Assembly: GCF_011386835.1 (NCBI RefSeq)
Contig: NC_088797.1
Coordinates: forward strand, 38,067,583 to 38,131,582
Source: Chrysemys picta bellii
Taxonomy: Eukaryota; Chordata; Testudines; Emydidae
Length of the DNA stretch: 64,000 bases
Direction: 5' to 3'
Of this stretch, positions 20,680-32,224 are shown piece after piece. A program made the translations under genes and the position numbers. The stretch's first letter is position 1; the number at the start of each line of letters is the position of its first letter. Under the pieces are notes generated by a model that was given only the letters and a program-made list of their open reading frames with translations, was not told where the DNA came from and ran no database searches.

Positions 20680-21642
20680 TGTCAAGGCTACTTCCCCACT
20701 TTGAACTTTAGGGTACAAATGTGGGGGCCTGCATGAAAACTTCTAAGCTTAACTACCAGCTTAGATCTGGTCCGCTGCCACCATCCCAAAGCTAATTCCC
20801 TTCCCTGGGTAGCCTTGAGAGACTCTCCACCAATTCCCTGGTGGATCAAGATCCAAACCTCTTGGATCTTAAAACAAGGAAAACCATCCCCCCTCCTTCC
20901 TCCCACCAACTCCTGGTGGATCAAGATCCAACCCCCTTGGATCTAAAAACAAGGAAAACCATCCCCCCTCCTTCCTCCCACCAACTCCTGGTGGATCAAG
21001 ATCCAACCCCCTTGGATCTAAAAACAAGGAAAACCATCCCCCCTCCTTCCTCCCACCAACTCCTGGTGGATCAAGATCCAACCCCCTTGGATCTAAAAAC
21101 AAGGAAAAATCAATCAGGTTCTTAAAAAGAAGGCTTTTAATTAAAGAAAAAGGTAAAAATCCTCTCTGTAAAATCAGGATGGAAAAATAACTTTACAGGG
21201 TAATCAAACTTAAAGAGCTCAGAGGACCCCGCTCTAGCCTTAGCTTCAAAGTACAGCAAACGGAGATAAACACTCCAGCAAAAGGTACATTTACAAGTTG
21301 AGAAAACAAAGATAAATTAACACGCCTTGCCTGGCTGTTTACTACAAGTTTGAAATATGAGAGACTTGTTCAGAAAGATTTGGAGAACCTGGATTGATGT
21401 CTGGTCCCTCTCAGTCCCAAGAGCGAACAACCTCCCAAAACAAAGAGCACAAACAAAAGCCCTCCCCCCCCCAAGATTTGAAAGTATCTTGTCCCCTTAT
21501 TGGTCCTTTGGGTCAGGTGTCAGTCAGGTTACCTGAGCTTCTTAACCCTTACAGGGAAAAGGATTTTGGAGTCTCTGGCCAGGAGGGATTTTATAGTACT
21601 GTACACAGGAGAGCTGTTACCCTTCCCTTTATAGTTATGACA
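20680..21642 (-). repeat. 5' LTR of Gypsy copy 2
   Basis: Same ends as the other LTR and followed by the ATGAT duplication. Between about 20865 and 21110 it carries three full copies of a 75-bp unit plus a partial one. Since 75 is a multiple of three, phantom frames run through it on both strands. Confidence 0.9.
20865..21110. repeat. 75-bp tandem repeat inside an LTR
   Basis: The word CAAGGAAAA starts a unit near 20875, 20950, 21025 and 21100, an exact 75-base step. The copies are nearly identical, so the array is recent. The 3' LTR has a single copy. Confidence 0.9.
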
Positions 21643-21647
21643 ATGAT

Positions 21648-24555
21648 CAAGAACCGTTTTGAAAGATGGACCTGGTAAGAAATGTGTAATTCTTAGCAGA
21701 AACTTTTTTCCTTTTTATTTAAAAGCAGTGACTCTAAAATTACTTTTTTTTTTTCTGGATACATTCCATCTTGCAAGAAGCAACACTTCTCTCATGTGGC
21801 TTAAAATATCCAGTTATTTGGCCAATGATTTCATACACCAGAGCATATGAAATGAAGCTCTGCTTGTATTAGCATGTTGACATATGGAATGTAGCCATAA
21901 AGTCCCTTCTAGTGGAAATGGTTGATTTACCTCTTCTGCTGACCTCCCCCAACTAGCAATGTGTAAGGATCATATATCTAATTTTTTTTTTTCAAAACAT
22001 TTCAGATCTTGCAAATACTTATGCAGGAGTACACCATTGCACAAGTGTGAATGGAGGCAAGAAGAAGGTTAAGCATGAGGCACAGCACAGCCCTCCACTC
22101 TGTTTCAGGTTTCTTGAATACCCTACCCCCTCTCTTACTTGCAAGGGTGCATGAAAGAAAAGGGGCTAGCAGAGAAGGACAGGTTTGAGGAGACATGGGC
22201 TGGCTCATGAGGGACAAGTCTTCTCATGTTAATGAAGTGCGTAACTATGCCATTTCTTCTTGGGTAAGAGTAATGAATTGGTGTATAACAGTGCTCTCAG
22301 TACAGGATGATTTTCCCATATGCTCCTTATCCTGACCAGCATTTTTTATCTTGTACTTATACGTGCAGCATTCTGTACTTATATTTTGCAGCAGCAAGAC
22401 CAGCATAAGATCTTCTACAGCAGGACATTAATTTAAACAGGAAATGCATAAAGATAAATGACTGCTTCAATGGCCCACTTCAGGGCACTAAGGTTAGCTT
22501 GTCTTTTCTTAAAGTTTCTCCTTGTAAAAAGTTCAGGTTGTTTGAAAGACTTATTTTGTTGTTTACATTACATCACTACATGTGATTTCTGCTGGAGCTA
22601 TTTTTGTATTATGTGGTCACATCACTGAGTTCCTAGAATCAGGACGATAAATTTTAATGTTGTACATTTGTTTAATTATGTAGTAAACTTCTGTATTTTA
22701 ACAGCAGAGTTCCTCTTTTTTTACTTCTCTTTTGAGGTTTGCATTTCTGTAAAGTCTATTTACTAGGCTTGGGTGGAGCATGGGACACTTCCCAGAATAC
22801 CTGGATGACAAAATGTTGTTCCCACCCCTTTCTCTCCCGTAATTTTATCTAGAGACTTGGCATACAAAATCTCTTTTTAGGAAGCAGGCTGGGATGACAG
22901 TGTTCTGTGTGCTATATTTTTACTCTAAATATGCCATCAGTGTATATGGTGTAGTGTGTATTTCACGCTGCTTCCATAAGTTGGCGTGATTGTCACAATA
23001 AAACAAAAAACATTGGACACAAACAAAAGCCCTGGTGCAATCACTGCTTTGCAGCTCTCATCCTCTGCATGTCTACACTGCAAAAGTGATCAAGAAAGCA
23101 GCTCCAGGCTGCTCCGAAAAGTGCTACCCTTTGGAATGCACCCTGCGCAGGGTACTCAGGACACAGAATTTTCGTTTACATAGTACTTGACTCTTTTGGT
23201 TTTTAGACTCAACTATTTTTGGTAGAAGTGGCAATATTAAAAACTCATCTAACAATCTTATGCCATACTGCTCAGTGGCAGAATAATGGCCTTTCAATTA
23301 AGGTCTGAGGTTCACATGTTAACTGTAGAGGGCCCAAACCAAAACCTTGCACACAAACTCTCCAGAACTTAGTGATGGTGTTTGGGGGCAGGCAGTGGGG
23401 CGAATCTGGGTCATAATTTTGCTAATAGACAAACAAAACCGTAGATCAAACATCCCCAGATTATGGGGTGTTAAAATACTGAACTGGATATGGATCTTGT
23501 ATCTTTAAATCCTTGTTAGATTAGCTGCTGAATGTAATTTAGACTGGATGGATCCTTTTACCTACTTATGTCAGTCACACAGGGCAGCCTATGGGATTAT
23601 TTTTGTTTTGTGCCTTCAGAGCCACTGAATTTTCCTTCAGATTGAGCACTCTGCTTTTGAGACAAGTTCAAAGAAGGAAAGAGAAAACCAGCCCCTCCAG
23701 CTCCTCCTTTAAAAGTAAAGTAATCCACTCCTTTATCCCACTGGGAGGGAGAGTCCAGACACATGGCATGCATAACTCCTGTCAGGAAAACAATTACAAA
23801 GTATAAAAGGGACTTTTATGAGATGTGTGGCCACCAGTTCTGCTGGAGTTCTGAAAATCAAGGCATGAAAAGGCCAGAAAATCCTGTGACAAACTGTTTC
23901 TATTTAGAAGTCAGAGGCCCATTTCAAAAAAATCTCTCTCATTTTCCCATTCTACCACCTCTGGTAATCAAAGACATTTCCGTAGATTTTTCCCCTTCCT
24001 ATTTGTTTATTTAAATGATGTCCAATTTGGCACCCTTGGTGATGTCCGCATTTTGTGAAGGTTTGGATGAATTTCAAAACAGCTGTTTATACGCTTCTTA
24101 TGGAAGTCTCCTCTGTATCATGCCTCATACATATTTTTGTTAGAGGAACACAGGTTTTTGAGACCTAGTGGAAGGGGTGGAGTTATTCCAGACAACGTCC
24201 TTTTGCCAGTTAGTCTGTCATTAAGTAGTATCTGTATTTGTTTCATTGATATATATGATATACGATAGAGCTTTAAGTTTTTAAGATGAGGTCTATTATC
24301 TGGATGAGGCCAGAAGTTCTATCTCATTATCTACACTAGGCCTATCTAGAGATCTACCAGCACCATAAAGAGATCATTTGGTACACCTGCATCAATCTGT
24401 TTTTATATTCAGTGATTCACTTTTGGCTTTGTTATGCCTATGTGGTTGCCACTTAAGGCTACATTTTCAAAACAATATGTGCTACTGTGTTCCTCAAATA
24501 TGTGACATTTTGTGCAAATTTGCATTTTCATGCTGCATGGAAGATGATATAAACA
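21648..24555. other. No gene seen (2.9 kb)
   Basis: AT-rich sequence with short poly-T tracts (near 21745 and 21980). Open frames here are under 85 codons and without domains. No transposon ends recognised. Confidence 0.55.
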
Positions 24556-24829
24556 GACACCTGTAGTGTTTCATAAGACTATAACAGGGTTCAAAAAAGA
24601 ACTAGATACATTCCTGGAGGATCGGTTCATCAATGGCTATTAGCCAGGATGGGCAGGGATGGTGTCCTAGCCTCTGTTTGCCAGAAGCTGGGAATGGGCA
24701 ACGGGATGGATCATTTGATGACCTGTTCTGTTCATTCCCTCTGGCTACCTGGCATTGGCCACTGTCAGAAGACAGGATACTGGGATAGATGGACTGTTGG
24801 TCTGACCCAGTATGGCCCTTCTTATGTAA
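24556..24829 (+). mobile_element. CR1 LINE, 3' end
   Basis: The stretch with AACTAGATACATTCCTGGAG, GGATGGGCAGGGATGGTGTC and TCTGACCCAGTATGGCC is the well-known 3' untranslated end of a CR1-family LINE of turtles and crocodilians. The copy is 5' truncated as nearly all CR1 copies are. No reverse transcriptase is left. The small frame at 24649-24855 is part of this. Confidence 0.85.
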
Positions 24830-24949
24830 CTAGTCTGACTCTTAAAACAGAGTAGAGATTATAGGCAAAGCTTTGAATATACTGTAGAACATCAAATCAA
24901 TGTTCCTGTAAGTATTTATCCCATTCAGCTTTAGCCAAAGGGCAATGAG

Positions 24950-25435
24950 GTTCTGTGGGGACTAGAATCCCAGGTCTGCAAGGTGTGGGATGGCCAACAC
25001 CTCCATCTCACTACCCGGCAGCTATGATAGTGCCATATGTATTATCACATAGACCCAGTGGAGAAACATATGGCAGGAAGTACAACTTCAAAGGGCCAGA
25101 CTGGTATTTTCCCTCATGGCCCCTGATTGGTACTGGCACCCTTTAGCCCAGGAGGAGTTCCAGGAAATGTCCATACAACAACATGGACTTTCCCACCAAT
25201 TGTAGTCACACACCTGCCTCTCAGCTCACTCTTGACCCCAGCTTGGACCTTGGGCTTCTGCCATGGAACTCTGACCCCCGATACCTGGTTTCAATACTTG
25301 AACTCTGACCCCAACTTTGTCCTTTAGTTTCAGTGTTTAGTTCCTGACTCCAGCTCTGACCTCTAGCATTGTTCCTGGCCTCTGACTGCCACAGCTGTGA
25401 CTGCCCAAGCCCCAGTCATGACAATGACCAAGAAA
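24950..25435. repeat. Possible solo LTR or LTR fragment
   Basis: Repeating phrases such as GAACTCTGACCCC, CTCTGACC and CTGACTCCAGC at 25230-25390 recall the U5 part of reptile LTRs, and the stretch ends near CCCCAGTCATGACAATGACC. I found no matching partner or target duplication, so the call is weak. Confidence 0.3.
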
Positions 25436-26274
25436 TTAACTTCAACTAAAAATAGGATTTAAATCAGGAATGACTCTAGTATTTCAGATCAGCTGTTCAG
25501 AAGTCTGTAGCTCTGGATCAAGAGGAAAATATGAGACAAGATCCCGTAGGGGATTAACTGTTCGATGGGGGATATAAAAGCTATTTCAGAAGTTTTAGAT
25601 AAACATACAAAAAAACTGTCCTTGGATTTTTGTAAGACTGCATGGAGGTGCAATGCTGTAAGTTAATTGTGATGGCAACAATGCCACTACCTAGAAATCC
25701 AATTCTGATAACTTTGCTGTCCTTTTTAGCTACAGCTGCAATAGCAAGCCTTGCCTGGTTTACATAAGACAAGGTATCAGTTCTCAGAACTTGAGAACAA
25801 ACCCATGTAGATAATCTGACTTTCATTTTGAGGTTGAACAAATGACGATATAATAAACATTTTTGCTGTTGGCCAATGGCCAATGTTTCCATCACCCCTC
25901 ACCCCAATACACTGCTGGCATTTGATAATTCCCAGACAAGGTTACAGCATTTACCATTAGTTCATTACCATGGCTACCCATGACCCTCAGAAGTAAAAGA
26001 AGGCCTGGCAGTCGGCCTGGTATGGGGCCAGGGAGCCTCCAATAATATTTTGGCATGGCAGTATTGTTAAAGTGTAAGAGACAGAACACTTGTGTCTGGC
26101 AGAGACTAGTACAACCTGCCAACCATGGGGCAGTATCCGTGGGAAAAAAAATAGCTTTGCAATATTTCACTCATTCAATAGAAGTTAGCAAGAATATGCA
26201 GTGTTGCATCTCCTCTGGAGTGCCATATTTCAAAAGTCCTGTCCATAGTAACATAAAATGGGATCTATGGTAAA
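25436..26274. other. No gene seen
   Basis: No domain in the open frames at 25581-25895 (-) and 25892-26170 (-). Nothing else recognised. Confidence 0.5.
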
Positions 26275-27793
26275 CAGTATTGCCAAACTCAAGATAAAGA
26301 ATTAGGAGTTCCTCGAGATCAAAAATCATGGGTTAAATCCCCCAATCATGAGATTGGCCCCATGAAGCATGAAATTTTAAAAACATTCTCAAACCATGTT
26401 TTTAGTCTCTCTCTTTTTTTTTTTTTTTTTTTTTTTAAACTAGTTTTGCCAAGAATCCCATAATATAAGAGATGTCCCATATATAAATAAGAAAAAATAC
26501 AGGCTGCCTGTTATCTGATATTTCAACCAGGCACTTCGCTTTGCAAAGTGCCACTGGTTGGCAACTTGACCTTGCACAGGGACAAATTTGGTCCAGCTGC
26601 CCCTCTGTCTGAGCCAAACTTGAGTGGCATTACTAACAGAGGAGTATCGGCCAATTTTGAGTGGTGTTGCAACCTGGTGCATGGGGTTGCAGTGCCATTC
26701 AAATATGCCCAGATGCCCCTCCATTCCTGGAACCCAGCTGAATGTTGCCCCTTGCAAATGGAACTCCTGCTGGTTGCAGCAATGCCTCCTCCAGCTGCTC
26801 TTTCTCCAGTCCACACCCTTTCTTTCAGATCCCGTGGACAGCACTGCAGCAGGCAGAGACCAACAACTGCAGCCTCTGATTCAGTGCTTGGCACCCACAT
26901 GGAACCAGAATAGGAGCTGCAGTGGCTGCACAGCCTAGCACCTGAGGTCCTGGGTCCTCTACAGTGCCCAGAGCTGGAAAGGGAATGGACCCCTAGGAAA
27001 GATGAGAGAGGAGATGGGACTTGCCCTCAGAGGCTCTAGTAAAGACTGGGGACATCTGAGGTCTGTCCTGCATTTTTGAAACACAGCAATGACAAGCCTC
27101 TTTTTAACTCCCCTCTACTCTTCTGGCTATTTGTGAATGATAATTTCAGATTGAAAAGTCAACCTTAAATGCACGCTTTCTCCAAGCTGCTCAGATGGAG
27201 TCTCCACCTCCCCCTTCTCACCCGTAAGATAGGAGCACTACAATACATTTCCTATTGCTGTCTTGACACCCTGCCTCACTGCCCCCGGGGCATCTCCCTA
27301 TGTAGGGGGAAAGTCCCAAGGCAGCGGGAGGCAGGATAGTGCTGCTGTTGAGTCTGGGGACGAAGACCCAGTATCAGCTTTTTTCCGACTCCCTCATCCA
27401 CTGCCTTCTACTGCCCTAGGATCTTCAACCTGCTCTAGGACCACACATGCAGGCAGGGCTCAGTGTCAGGACAGGTCTGTGTCCTTAGCCCCAAGGCTCT
27501 ACATAGAGCTCTGCCTGCATGCCCAGCCCTGAAAATCGCAGGAGCAGGGAGCTTCTTGCATCAGGGTTATCCATAATGCTTTAGGGACTGGGTGAGTCCT
27601 TAATTTTGCATGTTTTGTTTCAGTGTTAAAACATGCAAAACATGTTTGTTTCAGTGTTACAATGGGTGGATGGGTCTTGAAAATCACCCAAAAATGTTAT
27701 GTAACTTATGGGCAGCCCCTCATCACGACAGCTCCTCCTGCAGGCTCCAAAGTCCTGAGACTCATTATCACTTTGTAAGAGTTGGCAACACTG
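26275..27793. mobile_element. Possible old hAT-type element(s) with CAGTRTTGCCAA ends
   Basis: The left edge reads CAGTATTGCCAAACTC and the right edge, reverse-complemented, reads CAGTGTTGCCAACTCTTA. Flanking octamers do not match, so the two ends may come from two neighbouring copies. Between them are a T run (26414-26436) and a stretch at 26540-26940 that keeps several frames open on both strands but shows no domain. A further fragment of the same left-end type sits at about 42505-42540. Confidence 0.35.
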
Positions 27794-28373
27794 CACTCAG
27801 AGGGCACTCCACTTACTCTCCACTACCTCCGGGCTGGGAGAGCTGCCAGCAGATCCTCCATCACTATCCTCTTTGATATATGGCTAAATAAGAATATCTA
27901 AGACTATCATTATCTAGACTTCTTCAGAAATAGCTTAGACATGGAAACATAAGTAACTCCATATGTATTGCAAAGTTGAATGAATATTGTAGTCAGAATT
28001 AAGTTTACTATGTTAATTTTTATTTCTTCAAGAAGTATTCTTTATGAAAGAGGAAGTGATTTCTTAAGTTTGTGAAAGAATCTTAACTCAGGATTTCCTG
28101 TAGTCTTAGCACTTATGTTATAGCATGTCAGCAACCTTAAGAGCATCTTAACACAATTTAGTATCTTGAAATATGATAGAAGGCTTCTCACTTCACTAAA
28201 AGGGACTACATTTAAATATAAGTAACTGACCTAATAGAATCAATCATTCATTAATAGGAAGTTACTTTCTAAAATCATTTTTAATTTTGTCAATACTATA
28301 GCATTACTATTAAGTAGATTTAGTTGACAAAGGGCTATTTATTATACCAAAACAATTTTTTCCTTCCACTGAT
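27794..28373. other. No gene seen
   Basis: AT-rich unique-looking sequence. Confidence 0.5.
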
Positions 28374-29515
28374 GCATAGAATCATAGCAGTGTAGGACTG
28401 GAAGGGACCTCAATAGGTTATCTAGTCTAGTCCCATGCACTCAAGGCAGGACTAAGTAATAACTAAACCATTCCTGACAGGTGTTTGTCTAACCTGTTCT
28501 TTAAACCCTCCTGACAGAGATTCCACAATCTCCTAGGTAATTTGTTCCAGGGCCTAACTCCCCTGACAGTTAGGAAGTTTTTCCTAATGTCCATCCTAAA
28601 CCTCCCTTGCTGCAACTTAAACTCACTGCTTCTTGTCGTATCCTCAGAGATAAACAAGAACAGTTTTTCTTCCTCCTCGTAACAAAAGTTTATGTACTCA
28701 AAAACAGTTATGTGCACCCTCAGTCTTCTCTTCTCCAGACTAAACAAACCCATTTTTTTTCAGTCTTTCCTGATAGGTCATGTTTTCTAGACCTATAATC
28801 ACTCCTCTGGACTTTTTCCAATTTGTCTGCATCTTTTTGTGAAACCCAGAACTGGACACAATATTTCAGTTAAGGCCTTATCAGCATGGAGTAGAGTGAA
28901 ATAATTACCTCTTGTATCTTGTTTACAACACTCCTGCTGATACATCCCAGAATGATATTTGCTTTTTTTTTTCTTTTGCAACATTGTTACACTGTTGACT
29001 CATATGTAACTTGTGACCCACTATGATCCCCAGATCCCTTTCTGTAGTACTCCTTCCTTGGCAGTCATTTCCCATTTTGTGTGTGTGCAATTGATTGTTC
29101 CTTCCTAAGTGGAGTACTTTCCATTTGTCCCTACTGAATTTCATCCTATTTACTTCAGATCATTTCTCCAGTTTGTCCAGATCATTTTGAATTTTAATCC
29201 TATCCTCCAAAGCAACTTGGTATCATTGCTAAACTTTATAAGTGTACTCTCTATGCCATTTTCTAAATCATTGATGAAGATATTGAACAGAACCAGACCC
29301 AGAACTGATCCCTGTGAGACCCCACTCGATATGCCCTTCAAGCTTGACTGTGAACCACTGATAACTACTCCCTAGAAGCAGTTTTCCAACCAGTTATATA
29401 CCCACTTTATAGCAGCTCCATCTAGGTTGTATTTCCCTAGTTATGAGAAGGTCATGCGAGACAGTATCAAAAGCCTTACTGAAGTCAAGATATGCACCTA
29501 CTACAGTGTAGCCCT
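28374..29515 (-). mobile_element. CR1 LINE, 3' part with end of ORF2
   Basis: The plus strand begins ATAGAATCATAG..GGAAGGGACCTC, the reverse complement of the CR1 3' terminus. Minus-strand reading gives ORF2 reverse-transcriptase C-terminal pieces in order from 29500: GVSQGSVLGLVLFNIFINDL, then KVLHLGRNN, TTERDLGIIV, KLHMSQQC, and finally MGLFSLEKRRLR. These are typical CR1 motifs. The copy is 5' truncated near 29515 and broken by frameshifts and stops. Confidence 0.88.
28700..29480 (-). pseudogene. CR1 ORF2 reverse transcriptase, C-terminal fragment
   Basis: Target-primed reverse transcriptase of CR1. Palm motifs upstream of the retained part are missing. IFINDLENGIESTLIKFSND marks the region around the catalytic FxDD box, which here reads FSND, so even the retained part is mutated. 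It runs through three minus-strand frames (29341-29150, 29144-28923, 28753-28463). Confidence 0.75.
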
Positions 29516-29604
29516 GATCCTACCTGGGCCTTTGGGCACTTATTGCAGTACAAACAATTATAATACAAATAAATACTTACGTAAAATTTACAGTTTAACA
29601 TTTA

Positions 29605-30046
29605 TCCAAAAGATGTTCATCATCATCATCACTCCCATAACCGCATTGGTTGTTGGGGCACCATCACTGATGAGCAATCAACCAATTGTCTCCATCGCTG
29701 ACAATTGTGTGTCAGTGCTTGAGTCTCCGCAAAGTCCATTCCTGTCCACTCTTTTATTTTGTCAATTCATCTCTTCTTCTGTCTACCTCTTCTTCTTTTC
29801 CTCTGTACTGTCCTTCGGAGGATGATCTTGGATAGGCCAGATGATCTTGTTACATGGTCGTACCACTTCAGCTTGTGCTTTTTCATGGTTGTCAGGTCTT
29901 CATATGACCCAGCGCGTTGAGTGATGATGTTGTGGACCTCTTCATTAGTGACGTGGTCGAAGTAGGAGATGTCCAGGATTTTACGGAAGCATCTCATCTC
30001 TACTACCTGTATTTTCCGTTCGGAAAAGATGTTGGGGATGCCCAAT
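29605..30046 (-). mobile_element. Non-LTR retrotransposon 3' end, clade unresolved
   Basis: A minus frame from 30045 reads ERKIQVVEMRCFRKILDISY, then KHKLKWYDHVTRSSGL and KRRRGRQKKR. After 29767 it continues with a WIDKIKEWTGMD-type tail. This is the conserved end of a non-LTR polymerase seen in cnidarian-like elements. It finishes in an (ATG)n-type tandem on the minus strand (near 29617-29630), a normal 3' terminus for RTE-like elements. It is not the continuation of the element at 34063-36930, because both contain the same part of the protein. Confidence 0.65.
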
Positions 30047-30084
30047 TATTTCCAGTTTCTGGATGATTGGAGCCATACCCAGCT

Positions 30085-30210
30085 CCACTGACCTAGCTAC
30101 CGCCTCTAGGGAAGAATCCCTCCTGTCAGCGTAGGGAGTGTCTACACTGAAGCACTACAGCAGCGTAGCTGTGCTGCCGTAGCATGTTAAGTGTAGACAA
30201 GCCCTCAGTG
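30085..30210. mobile_element. Short MITE fragment (TGTCTACACT/GTGTAGACA type)
   Basis: Contains AGTGTCTACACTGAAGCACT and ends AAGTGTAGACAAGCCCT. A near copy of the same stretch lies at 41860-41937. The left end is missing. Confidence 0.55.
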
Positions 30211-31689
30211 AGAGTAGTTACAAAACTAATGTGACTCCTGCAGCCTGGCTCTATAAAATGAAAACACCACCGCAGCATTTAATTTATAGCAGAAAAAGTA
30301 CAAGCTCAGTCTGTATTTAGCATTCTAACGGGGGAAACATGCAGGTTAGTTTGTATAAAATGCAGTGCAGGTGATGCAAGGAATATCTGGAGCTGAGGGA
30401 AGGGAACAACTGCAGTGTGGGAAAGGAAGATAGATTACAAAGGCCTGAGACAGAAGTCTTCCTGGTAACAATGTACAAGAGCAGATAGCAATCAACCACA
30501 TCTGACAACAGATCTATAGTGTTAGTATCCTTTTTGCTACTTGTTTACTCTTTTATCATCTATGGAAAATCAAAATGACACATCTAGTCTTAAATTTAAA
30601 ACACTGTTTAAATTGTTTGCAAATGCAGACTAACTGAAAATGAAGAAGTTGCAAAGGCAATAACCACTGCAGTATGATATCCTGGGTACTATAATATACC
30701 ATTGTTTATTCTGAGATACTAGTGCAAGCCAGGGATTTATGCTTACGCTATATAAATAATCAGTTAAAATAATGGTATTTTCGTGTATTACCTTTTCAAT
30801 ACATTTCCCACTGTATTAAAACACCACAAAATACTGTATTATATTTCCCCTTCCTGTGATAGACACCCACAGGAGGGATCAGGGGTCTTGAGAAACTACC
30901 TTTCTCACTTTTGAAAACCTGTTCCTCATCCAAGAAAACCTGAACTTGCAGACTTGGGGATAAAGAGGAGCCTGCCATAGTCCCTTGTTCTCCCTTTTCC
31001 TCCCTACCACAGGAGAGGGGCATAGAGCCCTATGTAAAAGCCACTGAACTTCCAATGGTTTTGATCAGTAAACAATAAAAAGGTTCATAAAAGGAATATT
31101 TTATAATATGGCTTGAGTTTTTCTGTCCTTATCCAGTCTCTTCCATGAAGCCTTACTATTTGAAACTAGGTTCAGAAAAGTTGCCCGCAGACTGGGAGCC
31201 ATGCAGAACAGTTTAATATACTCTGCATATCAAGGTTACACAGAATTAGCTGCAACTAAGCAGTATTTTCTTACCTGAGAGTTTGAACTAGAAAGCAACA
31301 GTCAGCAGTATGCACTAGATCTTTGCCTAATTCTGTTCAATAAGCATTCCTTGACAAACAGTTTCTCTGATATTTTGTGTAGGTTACTTTACTACAGTAG
31401 CATTTTTGTCAGGGGCCTAACTTAAAGATCAGGAATCTGCACTATTATTTGTTTTTTGACCCTTAATATTTAGTATGCTATATCACTACTGAGCAGTAGC
31501 ATATTTTGATTTTTTAAGTGAATTCTTTCCATTACTCACAATGCAACACAAACATCTTAGCACTTTCCTTAGAGAATTCTGCACTTCCTGTAAAAACAAG
31601 CAACAAAAAGCCATTAAGAAAAATAACCAGGAGGCTTTTAATCACTTGAGTCTGTATGCCACTCTCAAGTAAAAGGAAAAATTTGCCCC
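30211..31689. other. No gene seen
   Basis: AT-rich unique-looking sequence. The open frames (such as 30796-31023 on -) have no domain. Confidence 0.5.
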
Positions 31690-31819
31690 TTATCTTTGAG
31701 TGAATAACTTAGAGCAGTGCCTAAGTTATTGGTGGGTATCTGGAGGTACCCACATGGGCAGAGGGTATAATAGGCCAGGGGAGGTTCAGCCACCCTTGGC
31801 GTGCTGCGGACACCAGACC

Positions 31820-32080
31820 CCCAGTTGTGAGGTTTTGGGGGGAAGTTTTTGATTTATTATGCCCTATGCAGGTTCTGGGGCGGCTGAGAAGGTGGTATGA
31901 ACTATTCAGCTTCCTGGGTTCATCATAATCTCCCTGGACTCCAAGGAGATTACTGATGAACCCAGGAAGTTGATTAGAAAATACCGCCTCCTCAGTTGCC
32001 CCAGAATCAGATGGGGCATATCAGAAGCTTCTTCCGGAGAAGAATTGGAACGATGCTTTTCTCCGGGTGGCTTGGGGTCT
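31820..32080. mobile_element. Foldback element with long imperfect inverted repeat
   Basis: CTTCCTGGGTTCATCA at 31911-31926 faces TGATGAACCCAGGAAG at 31952-31967. The pairing carries on outward: GGTTCTGGGGCGGCTGAG at about 31871 against CTCAGTTGCCCCAGAATC at about 31993, and TATGCCC against GGGGCATA further out. Arms are roughly 110-120 bases with about 80 percent pairing, centred near 31940. It looks like a foldback MITE; its family is unknown to me. Confidence 0.55.
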
Positions 32081-32224
32081 AGGGAGGGGAGGCGTGGCGC
32101 AAATTCTGCTGGCTCAGGGCTCCTCCGGGCGGGGGGCTCAGGGCTTCTCCAGGCAGGGTAGGTGTGGGGTGGGGCTCGGGGCTTCGGCTGGCCTGGGACT
32201 CCTCTGGCTTGGGGGAGGGGCCCT

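Larger units (their letters stand above)
14786..21642 (-). mobile_element. Full-length Ty3/Gypsy retrotransposon, Gmr1-type gene order (copy 2)
   Basis: The LTRs lie at 20680-21642 (5' on the minus strand) and 14786-15520 (3'). A perfect 5-bp duplication, ATGAT, flanks the element at 14781-14785 and 21643-21647. On the minus strand the order is gag, protease, integrase, reverse transcriptase, RNase H, with no envelope. The LTRs differ at few sites outside their tandem repeats, and pol keeps one frame with only three internal stops, so this copy is younger than copy 1. It shares domain order but little sequence with copy 1. Confidence 0.93.

Noticed and set aside
20865..21110. CRISPR-like array
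   Set aside because: Units are directly adjacent without spacers, lie in a retrotransposon LTR, and the DNA is vertebrate.
20841..21125. Repetitive 94-codon protein and its minus counterpart
   Set aside because: Produced by the 75-bp LTR tandem repeat, whose unit is a multiple of three.
7329..21642. Endogenous retrovirus with envelope
   Set aside because: Neither Gypsy element has a frame after RNase H. RNase H runs directly to the purine tract, or to 140 non-coding bases before it.
26523..26938. Overlapping frames of 104 to 134 codons on both strands as a gene
   Set aside because: Mutually overlapping, no domain, and flanked by hAT-like terminal sequence.
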